From an uncultured Prevotella sp. (GTDB lineage Bacteria > Bacteroidota > Bacteroidia > Bacteroidales > Bacteroidaceae): DNA of 18,650 nt. The DNA is taken from the NCBI GenBank assembly GCA_900550035.1, contig URQS01000062.1, forward strand, positions 1-18,650. The letters are read 5' to 3'. The translations under genes and the position numbers were made by a program. This document shows, piece after piece, positions 1-8,249 of this stretch. The stretch's first letter is position 1, and each line of letters begins with the position of its first letter. A model generated the notes under the pieces. The model saw only the letters and a list, made by a program, of their open reading frames with translations. It made no database searches and had not been told where the DNA came from.

Positions 1-2
1 AA

Positions 3-1334
3 ATGAAGAAACTTTTTATCGAGACATACGGCTGCCAGATGAACGTGGCAGACTCTGAAGTAGTGGCTTCCATCATGCAGATGGCAGGCTACGAACTGTG
101 CGACGACGAGGGCCAAGCCGATGCCATATTCCTCAACACTTGCTCCATCCGAGAGAATGCCGAGAACAAGATATACGGACGACTTGAGACGCTGCACGCC
201 GAACAGAAGAAGGGCCGACAGCTCATTCTCGGCGTGCTGGGATGTATGGCTGAGCGCGTGCGCCAGGACCTTATCGACAACCACCACGCCAACCTCGTGT
301 GCGGACCCGACTCCTACCTCAACCTGCCCGATATGATAGCACAGTGCGAGAACGGACAGAACGCCTGCAACATCGAACTCTCTACCACCGAAACCTACCG
401 CGACGTAGTTCCGCAGCGAATCGGTGCAGGACGCGTAAGCGGCTTTGTCAGCATCATGCGAGGCTGCAACAACTTCTGCCACTACTGCATTGTGCCCTAC
501 ACAAGAGGCCGTGAACGCTCGCGCGACGTTGAAAGCATACTGCGAGAGGTGAAGGATCTGCACGACAAGGGATTCAAGGAGGTAACCCTTCTGGGCCAGA
601 ACGTCAACAGCTACGGTCTGACTCCAGCCGGAAAGCGCATCGAAGGCGGATGCTCGTTTGCCGAACTGCTGCGCAAGGTGGCACAGAGCGTACCCGACAT
701 GCGCGTGCGCTTCACCACATCCAACCCCGAGGACATGACCGACGACATACTGCACGCCATAGCCGACGAGCCCAACCTCTGCAAACACATACACTTCCCG
801 GCACAGAGCGGTTCTACAAAGATACTCAAACTGATGAACCGCAAGTACACACGCGAGCAGTATCTGGAACGCGTGGCAGCAATACGCCGCATCATACCCG
901 ACTGCGGTCTGACCACCGACCTCTTCGTGGGCTATCACGACGAGACTCCCGAGGACCACGCCGAGACACTGTCGCTCGTGCGCGAGTGCATGTTCGACTC
1001 GGCATTCATGTTCAAGTATAGCGAGCGCCCCGGCACCTACGCTGCCAAACATCTGCCCGACAACGTGCCCGAAGAAGTGAAGATAGAGCGCCTCAACGAA
1101 CTCATACGCCTCCAGACAGAAGTGTCAGCCGAGCAATACCGCAAGGACATAGGCAAGACATTCGAGGTATTGGTTGAGGGCTACTCAAAGCGTTCACGCC
1201 AGCAGCTCATGGGTCGCACCGAACAGAACAAGGCGGTAGTGTTCGACAAGAACAACCACCACATCGGCGACCGCGTCATGGTGAAGATTACCGGTTCTAC
1301 ATCAGCGACACTCCTGGGCGAACCTATCGACTAA
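3..1334 (+). CDS. miaB: MiaB, tRNA-2-methylthio-N6-dimethylallyladenosine synthase
   Basis: This radical-SAM methylthiotransferase adds a methylthio group to N6-isopentenyl-adenosine at position 37 of tRNAs reading UNN codons, in the cytoplasm. The N-terminal UPF0004 domain carries the three auxiliary-cluster cysteines C11 (ETYGCQM), C47 (NTCSI) and C81 (LGCMAER). The radical-SAM CxxxCxxC motif is C155, C159 and C162 in RGCNNFCHYC. The last 70 or so residues fit the TRAM RNA-binding domain. The length of 443 aa is normal for the family. The ATG lies only two bases inside the window, so a short in-frame N-terminal extension, as some Bacteroidales MiaB proteins have, cannot be excluded. The conserved core begins immediately (KKLFIETYGCQMN), so this start gives a complete enzyme. 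The ABC exporter gene follows after 47 bp with no terminator, so the two may be co-transcribed. Confidence 0.96.
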   Translation: MKKLFIETYGCQMNVADSEVVASIMQMAGYELCDDEGQADAIFLNTCSIRENAENKIYGRLETLHAEQKKGRQLILGVLGCMAERVRQDLIDNHHANLVCGPDSYLNLPDMIAQCENGQNACNIELSTTETYRDVVPQRIGAGRVSGFVSIMRGCNNFCHYCIVPYTRGRERSRDVESILREVKDLHDKGFKEVTLLGQNVNSYGLTPAGKRIEGGCSFAELLRKVAQSVPDMRVRFTTSNPEDMTDDILHAIADEPNLCKHIHFPAQSGSTKILKLMNRKYTREQYLERVAAIRRIIPDCGLTTDLFVGYHDETPEDHAETLSLVRECMFDSAFMFKYSERPGTYAAKHLPDNVPEEVKIERLNELIRLQTEVSAEQYRKDIGKTFEVLVEGYSKRSRQQLMGRTEQNKAVVFDKNNHHIGDRVMVKITGSTSATLLGEPID

Positions 1335-1381
1335 TTCACAACATCCTGCCCCTCACAAGGCACAACAACCCAACAACCAGT

Positions 1382-3208
1382 ATGAAAGAATTCCTACAAG
1401 TACTCAGGCGCTTTCTGCCGCCATACAAGAAGTATTTAGTGCTGACGATAGTGTTCAACATACTCTCGGCACTGCTCAACATATTCTCGTTTGCGGCACT
1501 CATACCTATACTTCAGATACTCTTCCGCACCGAAGGCACCGGAACGGCAACGCATCTCATGCCCTGGTCGCTCGACAATCTGAAGGATGTCATTGCCAAC
1601 AACGCCGACTACTATGTCACGCAACTCATACACACCGTAGGCTCAACCACTACGCTGCTGCTCATCGGACTGTTCCTGGCATTCACTACAATGCTCAAGA
1701 CGGGCGCCTACTTCCTTTCGTCGGCATCGATCATACCCATGCGCACCGGCATAGTACGCGACATACGCAACCAGCTCTACCGCAAGATTACGTCATTGCC
1801 TCTCGGCTTCTTCTCCGACGAGCGCAAGGGTGACATCATTGCGCGTATGACGGGCGACGTAGGCGAGGTGGAAAGCTCTATCATGTCGTCGCTCGACATG
1901 CTGTTCAAGAATCCAATCCTCATCATCTCCTACTTCTCGGCACTGCTGTTCATATCATGGCAGCTCACGGTATTCACCCTCTTCTTTGTGCCTATTTTCG
2001 GATGGTTCATGGGATTTGTAGGACGCAAGCTCAAGCAGAACTCCATCAAGGCACAGAATCTGTGGAGCGACACCATGTCGCAGGTTGAGGAGACACTCGG
2101 CGGACTGCGTATCATCAAGGCGTTCTGCGCTGAAGACAAGATGAACGAACGCTTCGACCGCGTCAATTCCAACTATCGCTCGGCTGTACAGCGCGTGAAT
2201 ATACGCCAGCAGATGGCACATCCTATGAGCGAATTCCTCGGCACCGTGCTCATCATCATCGTGCTATGGGTAGGCGGCGTGCTCGTGCTCGACAAGCAGA
2301 TGCTCTCTGGCCCTACGTTCATCTACTATCTCGTGATGCTCTACTCTATCATCAATCCGCTCAAGGAGTTCTCCAAGGCAGGCTACAACATACCCAAGGG
2401 ACTCGCCTCAGTGGAGCGTATCGACAAGATTCTCAAGGCAGACAACACCATCAAGGAACCCGCCAATCCGGTACACATCAAGTCGTTCGAGCACCAGATT
2501 GAGTTCCGCCACGTATCGTTCAAGTATGGCGAGCAGTGGGTGTTGAAAGACATCAATCTCGTCATCGAGAAGGGCAAGACCGTAGCACTTGTAGGTCAGA
2601 GCGGCAGCGGCAAGTCGACACTCGTCGACCTCATACCGCGCTACTACGACGTTCAGGAAGGCGAAGTGCTCATCGACGGCATCGACGTGCGCCAGCTCGG
2701 CATACACGACCTGCGCCAGCTCATCGGCAACGTCAATCAGGAAGCCATCCTCTTCAACGACTCCTTCCTTGGCAACATCACGTTCGGCGTAGAGAATGCC
2801 ACAATGGAGCAGGTGGAGCAGGCGGCACGCATAGCCAACGCCCACGACTTCATAATGCAGTCGGAACACGGATACGACACCAACATCGGCGACCGAGGCG
2901 GACGACTCTCGGGCGGACAGCGACAGCGCGTCAGCATAGCCCGCGCCATACTCAAGAATCCGCCCATACTCATTCTCGACGAGGCTACATCGGCACTCGA
3001 CACCGAGAGCGAGCGACTCGTTCAGGACGCTCTTGAGCGACTCATGAGCTCGCGCACCACAGTTGCCATAGCCCACCGATTGTCTACAATCAAGAACGCC
3101 AACGAGATATGCGTGCTCCACAAGGGACGCATCGTAGAACGAGGCACACACGACGAGCTAATAGCTCTCGGCGGCTACTACCGCCGTCTGCACGAGATGC
3201 AGTCGTAA
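1382..3208 (+). CDS. MsbA-like ABC exporter, fused permease and ATPase
   Basis: This is a half-transporter expected to work as a homodimer in the inner membrane. It resembles the MsbA/lipid flippase group of type IV ABC exporters, but sequence alone does not settle the substrate. The first 330 or so residues are the transmembrane domain, with hydrophobic segments near 18-48, 88-115, 178-212 and 285-325. The nucleotide-binding domain starts near 370. It has Walker A GQSGSGKST (405-413), a Q-loop around NQEAILF (452-458), the signature LSGGQ (509-513), Walker B ILILDE ending at E534, and the switch histidine H565 in AIAHRLST. The 608-aa length is typical. It lies 47 bp after miaB and is followed by a 150-bp A/T-rich gap with the promoter of the next gene. 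Lipid A-core or another lipid is the most likely cargo, by family analogy only. Confidence 0.9.
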   Translation: MKEFLQVLRRFLPPYKKYLVLTIVFNILSALLNIFSFAALIPILQILFRTEGTGTATHLMPWSLDNLKDVIANNADYYVTQLIHTVGSTTTLLLIGLFLAFTTMLKTGAYFLSSASIIPMRTGIVRDIRNQLYRKITSLPLGFFSDERKGDIIARMTGDVGEVESSIMSSLDMLFKNPILIISYFSALLFISWQLTVFTLFFVPIFGWFMGFVGRKLKQNSIKAQNLWSDTMSQVEETLGGLRIIKAFCAEDKMNERFDRVNSNYRSAVQRVNIRQQMAHPMSEFLGTVLIIIVLWVGGVLVLDKQMLSGPTFIYYLVMLYSIINPLKEFSKAGYNIPKGLASVERIDKILKADNTIKEPANPVHIKSFEHQIEFRHVSFKYGEQWVLKDINLVIEKGKTVALVGQSGSGKSTLVDLIPRYYDVQEGEVLIDGIDVRQLGIHDLRQLIGNVNQEAILFNDSFLGNITFGVENATMEQVEQAARIANAHDFIMQSEHGYDTNIGDRGGRLSGGQRQRVSIARAILKNPPILILDEATSALDTESERLVQDALERLMSSRTTVAIAHRLSTIKNANEICVLHKGRIVERGTHDELIALGGYYRRLHEMQS

Positions 3209-3319
3209 AAAACATCCAAATATGGCTTTCGTAGTTCAAAAAACATAAATTTGCTATACATTTTGCACAAAAAAGCAAAAAATGGCTTGCACATTGTTGC
3301 TTATCTCAGATATAATGTC

Positions 3320-3327
3320 TAATTTTG
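3320..3327 (+). promoter_or_regulatory. Bacteroidota-type -7 element for the Lrp/AsnC gene
   Basis: TAATTTTG matches the TAnnTTTG -7 consensus of Bacteroidota sigma-ABfr promoters. A TTGTTG about 20 bp upstream (3294-3299) is a partial -33 element. Transcription would begin near 3334, giving a leader of about 55 nt to the ATG at 3390. This also argues for that start codon over the in-frame ATG at 3360. Assigned by motif match only. Confidence 0.55.
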
Positions 3328-3389
3328 CTTACAAAATGTAACAGTTGTAAATAACATTATTGATAATTATACGAAAAACCATTAACACC

Positions 3390-3863
3390 ATGGACAAAAT
3401 AGACAATCTCGACAAGAAAATACTTAGTATACTGTCTAAAAATGCTCGCATACCATTCAAGGATGTTGCAGCTGAGTGCGGTGTTTCACGCGCAGCCATT
3501 CACCAGCGTGTACAGCACCTCATCAACGGTGGCGTGATTACTGGTAGCGGATTCGATGTCAACCCCAAGAGCATAGGCTACAGCACATGCACATACGTAG
3601 GATTGAATCTCGAACGCGGCAGCATGTACAAGGATGTGGTAAAGCAATTGAAGGACATACCCGAGATTGTTGAGTGCCACTACACCACCGGTTCGTACAC
3701 AATGCTTCTCAAGCTGTATGCCCGCGACAACGAACAGCTCATGGATCTGCTCAACAACAAGATGCAGATGATTCCGGGAGTTGTGTCTACAGAGACTCTT
3801 ATCTCGCTCGACCAGAGCATCAAGCGCGAGATACCGGTACATCTCGAAGACGACGAAAAGTAA
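3390..3863 (+). CDS. Lrp/AsnC-family transcriptional regulator
   Basis: A small DNA-binding regulator of the feast/famine family, usually an octamer or dimer-of-dimers that responds to an amino acid. The N-terminal helix-turn-helix is at about residues 18-42 (FKDVAAECGVSRAAIHQRV), after the typical opening DKIDNLDKKILSILSKNAR. The C-terminal ligand-binding RAM domain covers roughly 65-145, with the conserved stretch VVECHYTTGSYTMLLKL. I chose the ATG at 3390 (157 aa). The in-frame ATG at 3360 adds ten residues (MIIIRKTINT) that the family lacks. The gene has its own promoter-like element and a strong terminator directly behind it, so it is probably monocistronic. The effector and targets are unknown. 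The adjacent C26/M19 hydrolase is a plausible target by proximity only. Confidence 0.88.
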   Translation: MDKIDNLDKKILSILSKNARIPFKDVAAECGVSRAAIHQRVQHLINGGVITGSGFDVNPKSIGYSTCTYVGLNLERGSMYKDVVKQLKDIPEIVECHYTTGSYTMLLKLYARDNEQLMDLLNNKMQMIPGVVSTETLISLDQSIKREIPVHLEDDEK

Positions 3864-3880
3864 ACATTACACACATAACG

Positions 3881-3932
3881 AAGACAACAAAGACAACTGA
3901 ACAACGGCTGTCTTTGTTGTCTTTTTCTTTTT
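3881..3932 (+). terminator. Rho-independent terminator after the Lrp/AsnC gene
   Basis: A perfect 15-bp stem, AAGACAACAAAGACA (3881-3895) pairing with 3909-3923, has a 13-nt loop and is followed by a T-rich run broken by one C. It ends only 12 bases before the ATG of the next gene, so it also occupies that gene's 5' region and could act there as an attenuator. Confidence 0.88.
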
Positions 3933-3944
3933 GATACATCCACA

Positions 3945-5711
3945 ATGAACAAGTTCAACCTGCAACAACATCTCGACGAGACATACACCTCTGCCCCATC
4001 ACACGCCTACCGACCAATCATAGGCATCACCACCAATCACGAAGGCATCGACGCCACGCTGCGCGAAGTCTACTACAAGCAGATAGTCAGAGCCGGAGGC
4101 ACACCCGTACTCATTCCGCCTGTGGCTGACAACGACGTTCTGCTCACTACTCTCAACACCCTCGACGCTATAATTCTGAGCGGCGGTGGCGACTTCAATC
4201 CCCTTTGGGCAGGCGAAGAACCTGTGCCACAACTGCACAATATCAACAACGAACGCGACCTGCCCGAACTGCTCCTCACACGCTACGCCTTCGACCGTCA
4301 GCTGCCTATGCTCGGCATCTGTCGCGGCATACAGACGCTCGCAATGGCACTGGGCGGACACGTGGAGCAGGACATCAAGCACTCGCCCACCCTTATCAAG
4401 CACTCGCAGACCTCGCATCAGTCCACCCAGACACACAGCGTGAACATCACTCCGGGCACCATACTGAGCGACATATTCGACGGTGAGGACACCATCTACG
4501 TCAACTCCTTCCACCATCAGGCTGTAGACAATCCCGGCAACCACATGCGCACCGCAGCCATGGCACCCGACGGCACCATTGAAGCCATAGAAAGCAGCGA
4601 GCAGAAGCCCATCATAGGCGTACAATGGCATCCCGAATGGCTTGCCGAAGACGGGCTGCCACTGTTCCGATGGCTCGTCAGCGAGGCGGCAATCCACCAC
4701 CAGATGCGGCTCTTCCACAGCCGCAACATCACGCTCGACTCCCACTGCGACACACCGATGTTCTTCCCCCAAGGCATACACTTCGACCAGCGCGACCCGC
4801 GAATACTATACGACCTGCACAAGATGCAGGAAGGCGGACCCGACGCCGTGACCATGGTGGCATATCTGCCGCAGCCAAAACCGGGCGAAACTTTCGCACA
4901 GATAGCACCATTCGGAGCCAAAACGCCACGCGAATATGCCGACCTGATATTCGACAAGATAGAGGACACCATACTCAGCGACTCACGATACATAGCCCAC
5001 GCACGCTCGGAAGCAGACATACTGCGCAACAAGCGCAATGGACAGCGCTCGCTCCTGACCGGTATAGAGAACGGACTCGCCATCGAAGACGACATCAGCA
5101 ACGTGCAGCACTTTGCCAACCGCGGCATAACATACATCACGCTGTGCCACAACGGCGACAACCAGATATGCGATTCGGCACGCCACTCGCTCAATACGAA
5201 CGGCGGCGTGAGCCAGTTTGGCGAGCAGGTGATAGCCGAGATGAACCGTCTCGGACTGATGGTCGACCTGAGCCACGCCGGCGAGAAATCATTCTACGAC
5301 GCCCTGCAGATATCGCGCACACCGATAGTATGCTCCCACAGCAACTCACGCGCACTATGCGACGTGCCGCGCAACATCACCGATGAGCAGATGCGTGCCC
5401 TCGCAGCAGCCGGAGGAGTGTGCCAGATAACACTCTACAACGGATTCCTGCGCACCGACGGCAACGCCACCATCACCGACGCAATACGCCATCTGGAGCA
5501 CGCCATCGACATAATGGGCATAGAACACGTAGGACTGGGCACCGACTTCGACGGCGACGGAGGCATACCGGGACTCGCCGACGCCTCCGAACTGGTCAAC
5601 TTCACCAAGGCATTGCTGCGCCGACACTACTCCGAAAGCGACATATCACTCATCTGGGGAGGCAACTGGCTGCGCGTGATGAACCTCTGCCAGCAGAGCG
5701 CACAACGATAA
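3945..5711 (+). CDS. Two-domain hydrolase: peptidase C26 (gamma-glutamyl hydrolase-like) fused to peptidase M19 (membrane dipeptidase-like)
   Basis: A 588-aa protein with two complete catalytic domains and no signal peptide, so probably cytoplasmic. Residues 22-250 form a class I glutamine-amidotransferase-like domain of the C26/PuuD type. It opens RPIIGIT and has nucleophile C126 in PMLGICRGIQ and the H229/E231 pair in VQWHPEW. Residues 260-588 are an M19 dipeptidase domain with the zinc-ligand pattern H267/D269 (DSHCDT), bridging E375 (TGIENG), H444 (DLSHAG), H465 (CSHSNSR) and D534 (GTDFDGD). C26 enzymes cleave gamma-glutamyl bonds and M19 enzymes cleave dipeptides such as Cys-Gly or L-D dipeptides. 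The fusion could process one gamma-glutamyl peptide in two steps, from glutathione-like or peptidoglycan-derived material. That substrate is inference. No other start is close to the RPIIGIT core, so this ATG is secure even though a terminator lies just upstream. Confidence 0.9.
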   Translation: MNKFNLQQHLDETYTSAPSHAYRPIIGITTNHEGIDATLREVYYKQIVRAGGTPVLIPPVADNDVLLTTLNTLDAIILSGGGDFNPLWAGEEPVPQLHNINNERDLPELLLTRYAFDRQLPMLGICRGIQTLAMALGGHVEQDIKHSPTLIKHSQTSHQSTQTHSVNITPGTILSDIFDGEDTIYVNSFHHQAVDNPGNHMRTAAMAPDGTIEAIESSEQKPIIGVQWHPEWLAEDGLPLFRWLVSEAAIHHQMRLFHSRNITLDSHCDTPMFFPQGIHFDQRDPRILYDLHKMQEGGPDAVTMVAYLPQPKPGETFAQIAPFGAKTPREYADLIFDKIEDTILSDSRYIAHARSEADILRNKRNGQRSLLTGIENGLAIEDDISNVQHFANRGITYITLCHNGDNQICDSARHSLNTNGGVSQFGEQVIAEMNRLGLMVDLSHAGEKSFYDALQISRTPIVCSHSNSRALCDVPRNITDEQMRALAAAGGVCQITLYNGFLRTDGNATITDAIRHLEHAIDIMGIEHVGLGTDFDGDGGIPGLADASELVNFTKALLRRHYSESDISLIWGGNWLRVMNLCQQSAQR

Positions 5712-5771
5712 AGTAGCACCCAAGGCACACGCTTATATCGCATTATATACACATATTTCGATTTAAAAGCG

Positions 5772-5779
5772 TAACTTTG
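5772..5779 (+). promoter_or_regulatory. Bacteroidota-type -7 element for ychF
   Basis: TAACTTTG matches TAnnTTTG and lies 31 bp before the ychF ATG in the 99-bp gap after the C26/M19 gene. The -33 region is not clear. The leader is A-rich with no Shine-Dalgarno sequence, as is usual in this phylum. Confidence 0.6.
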
Positions 5780-5810
5780 CAGTGGAAACAAATAATAAAA
5801 CAATAAATAC

Positions 5811-6917
5811 ATGGCATTAAAATGTGGTATAGTAGGACTCCCCAACGTGGGCAAGTCCACTCTTTTCAACTGCCTCTCCAACGCCAAGGCACAGGCAGCC
5901 AACTTCCCCTTCTGTACAATCGAGCCTAACGTAGGCGTGATAACAGTACCCGACGAACGACTCACCAAGCTCGCCGAGATAGTACACCCGGGACGCATCG
6001 TGCCCGCAACGTGCGAAATAGTAGACATCGCCGGACTCGTCAAGGGCGCCAGCAAGGGCGAGGGTCTGGGCAACAAGTTCCTCGGCAACATCCGCGAGAC
6101 CGACGCCATCATCCACGTACTGCGCTGCTTCGACGACGACAACATCGTACGCGAGGGCGGTGCCAGCGTCAATCCCGTAGAGGACAAGGAAGTCATAGAC
6201 ACCGAGCTGCAGCTCAAGGACCTCGAAACCGTAGAAAGCCAGCTGCAGAAGCAGTCGAAGATTGCAGCTATCGGCAACAACAAGGACGCCAAGGTGGCTG
6301 TAGCCGTACTCGAAGCCTACAAGCAGGTGCTCGAACAGGGCAAGAACGCACGCACCGTAGAGTTCGAATCGAAGGAGGAGCAGCACTACGCTCACGACCT
6401 CTTCCTGCTCACAGCCAAGCCCGTACTGTACGTGTGCAACGTCGACGAGGCATCTGCCAAGAACGGCAACGAATACTCTGCCCAAATAGCCGAAATCGCC
6501 AAGAGCGAAGGCGCCGAAATGCTCGTCATCGCTGCCAAGACCGAGGAGGACATAGCATCGCTCGAAACCTACGAGGACAAGCAGATGTTCCTCGAAGAAC
6601 TCGGACTGGAGGAGAGCGGCGTAAACCGACTCATCAAGAAGGCATACAGCCTGCTCAACCTCGAAACATTCATCACCGCCGGTGAGATGGAGGTTAAGGC
6701 ATGGACCTATCACAAGGGATGGAAGGCTCCGCAGTGTGCCGGCGTTATCCACACCGACTTCGAAAAGGGCTTCATCCGCGCCGAAGTAATCAAGTACGAC
6801 GACTATATCCAGTATGGCTCGGAAGCTGCCGTGCGCGAAGCAGGCAAGCTCTCAATCGAGGGTAAGGAGTATGTCGTACAGGATGGTGATATCATGCACT
6901 TCCGTTTTAATGTGTAG
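5811..6917 (+). CDS. ychF: YchF/OLA1-type translation-associated ATPase
   Basis: A universally conserved Obg-family P-loop protein that binds ribosomes and prefers ATP to GTP. The P-loop is GLPNVGKST (residues 9-17) and the G3 motif is DIAG (72-75). The G4 position reads NVDE (210-213) instead of NKxD, the family's usual change, linked to ATP use. The coiled-coil insertion falls around 125-180 and the C-terminal TGS-like domain around 283-366, ending in HFRFNV. The 368-aa length is normal. A -7 element sits 31 bp upstream. lgt follows after 42 bp with no terminator, so the two are probably co-transcribed. Confidence 0.97.
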   Translation: MALKCGIVGLPNVGKSTLFNCLSNAKAQAANFPFCTIEPNVGVITVPDERLTKLAEIVHPGRIVPATCEIVDIAGLVKGASKGEGLGNKFLGNIRETDAIIHVLRCFDDDNIVREGGASVNPVEDKEVIDTELQLKDLETVESQLQKQSKIAAIGNNKDAKVAVAVLEAYKQVLEQGKNARTVEFESKEEQHYAHDLFLLTAKPVLYVCNVDEASAKNGNEYSAQIAEIAKSEGAEMLVIAAKTEEDIASLETYEDKQMFLEELGLEESGVNRLIKKAYSLLNLETFITAGEMEVKAWTYHKGWKAPQCAGVIHTDFEKGFIRAEVIKYDDYIQYGSEAAVREAGKLSIEGKEYVVQDGDIMHFRFNV

Positions 6918-6959
6918 ACGTTAACTCTGAAAAGCTCACAACATCACAACCTATAAAAA

Positions 6960-7826
6960 ATGGAACATTTTTTATACATCATGTGGAATCCGAGTGACAC
7001 AGCCGTGTCATTCGGACAATTTACCATTCACTGGTATTCGATGTGCTGGCTTATCGGACTGGCGCTTGCCTATCTGATAGTGCAGCGCCTGTATAAGGAA
7101 CAGAAGGTGAAGGAGGGACTATTCGACCCACTCTTTATCTACTGCTTCGTAGGCATACTCGCCGGAGCACGCCTGGGCCACTGTCTGTTCTATCAGCCCG
7201 ACGTATTCCTCAGCAGCTGGCACCACTTCATCGAGATATTCCTGCCCATCCACATCGGCGACGACGGATCGTGGCGCTTCACAGGCTACCGCGGACTGGC
7301 ATCGCACGGCGGAACACTCGGCTTGATGCTAGCACTCTGGATGTACGTCAGACGCACCAAGATGAACGTTTGGCAAGTGCTCGACAACATAGCCATAGCA
7401 ACACCCGTCACAGCCTGTTTCATACGTCTGGGCAACCTGATGAACTCAGAGATAATCGGTCGTATCACCGACGTGCCATGGGCATTCATCTTCGAGCACG
7501 TCGACTCAATGCCACGCCACCCCGGACAGCTCTACGAGGCTATAACCTATGCCCTACTCTTCTTCATCGGATGGCGCATCTACCGCAAGCATCCAGAACG
7601 CGTAGGAACCGGCTATTTCTTCGGCCTGTGCCTCGCTTACATCTTCACCGCCCGATTCTTCATCGAGTATACGAAAGAGGTACAGGAAGCCTTTGAGCAG
7701 GCTCTGCCGCTCAATATGGGACAGCTCCTCAGCATTCCGTTCGTCATCATCGGCATAGCATGTATGAAAGGCGGCAACTGGATGAAACGACTTGCAGATA
7801 TAGCTTCTGCCGAAAAAAAGAAGTAA
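6960..7826 (+). CDS. lgt: Lgt, phosphatidylglycerol-prolipoprotein diacylglyceryl transferase
   Basis: An inner-membrane enzyme that moves diacylglycerol from phosphatidylglycerol to the lipobox cysteine of prelipoproteins, the first step of lipoprotein maturation. The 288-aa polytopic protein shows the family motifs RGLASHGGTLG (111-121, with the conserved H116), the Lgt signature RLGNLMNSEIIGR (156-168, whose R156 corresponds to the essential arginine of that motif) and RHPGQLYEA (186-194). Several hydrophobic segments flank them. It sits 42 bp behind ychF, and its transcript should end at the hairpin at 7891-7926. Two predicted substrates are encoded in this window: the second FKBP (C21 lipobox) and the MORN/GH25 protein (C20 lipobox). 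Confidence 0.96.
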   Translation: MEHFLYIMWNPSDTAVSFGQFTIHWYSMCWLIGLALAYLIVQRLYKEQKVKEGLFDPLFIYCFVGILAGARLGHCLFYQPDVFLSSWHHFIEIFLPIHIGDDGSWRFTGYRGLASHGGTLGLMLALWMYVRRTKMNVWQVLDNIAIATPVTACFIRLGNLMNSEIIGRITDVPWAFIFEHVDSMPRHPGQLYEAITYALLFFIGWRIYRKHPERVGTGYFFGLCLAYIFTARFFIEYTKEVQEAFEQALPLNMGQLLSIPFVIIGIACMKGGNWMKRLADIASAEKKK

Positions 7827-7838
7827 TAACAAACAGGG

Positions 7839-8233
7839 TTATCAACACTTTTACACACAAACCTGTTGACAACTCTCCCACCCTATTTACAAACGCCATA
7901 CACACCTGTAGTGTATGGCGTTTTTTGTGTGGTTATCCACAATTGTTGATAACCTGTGGATAACTATGTTAACTCACTGATACTCAATGTTTAGTTATTA
8001 ACACAATCTGTGTATAAACCCTCCTGTACGGCTACAGGCAACAGTTACTAACACAGGAGTTATCAACAGGTGTGTGGATAACTGCATAAAATGCTGACAC
8101 TCAGCCTGTAGATACCAACATCCTGTGTTAGCATAAAATTACGAACGACAGGCAACTGCGACTTATCAACATATCAACACCACCTGTTGATAACTAATGT
8201 AATAGTCTGAATATCAACAGATAGTTATCCACA
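7839..8233. promoter_or_regulatory. DnaA-box cluster A (10 boxes)
   Basis: TTATCCACA at 7933(+), 7955(-), 8073(-) and 8225(+). TTATCAACA at 7839(+), 7944(-), 8060(+), 8163(+) and 8185(-). TTATACACA at 8009(-). Coordinates are the lowest base of each 9-mer. Near matches, ATATCAACA, lie at 8171 and 8211. Several boxes are closely paired in inverted orientation, for example 7933/7944 and 8060/8073. Between 8082 and 8162 there is no strict box, only shorter fragments. Confidence 0.88.
7891..7926 (+). terminator. Rho-independent terminator after lgt, at the left edge of the origin
   Basis: The 13-bp stem AAACGCCATACAC (7891-7903) pairs with 7911-7923 around a 7-nt loop, and a run of six T follows. 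It lies 64 bp past the lgt stop, seven bases before the first TTATCCACA. It would stop rightward transcription from ychF-lgt before it enters the DnaA-box array. Confidence 0.88.
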
Positions 8234-8249
8234 CCACCTGCGAATAACC

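Noticed and set aside
3360..3389. Upstream ATG at 3360 as start of the Lrp/AsnC gene
   Set aside because: It adds ten residues unlike the family, and the ATG at 3390 gives the standard opening of the helix-turn-helix domain.
5817..6752. Long - strand open frame (311 codons) opposite ychF
   Set aside because: It lies wholly within the ychF coding sequence, has low-complexity composition and no recognisable domain; it is a shadow of codon bias. The same applies to 2408-3151 opposite the ABC exporter and 3999-4781 opposite the C26/M19 gene.
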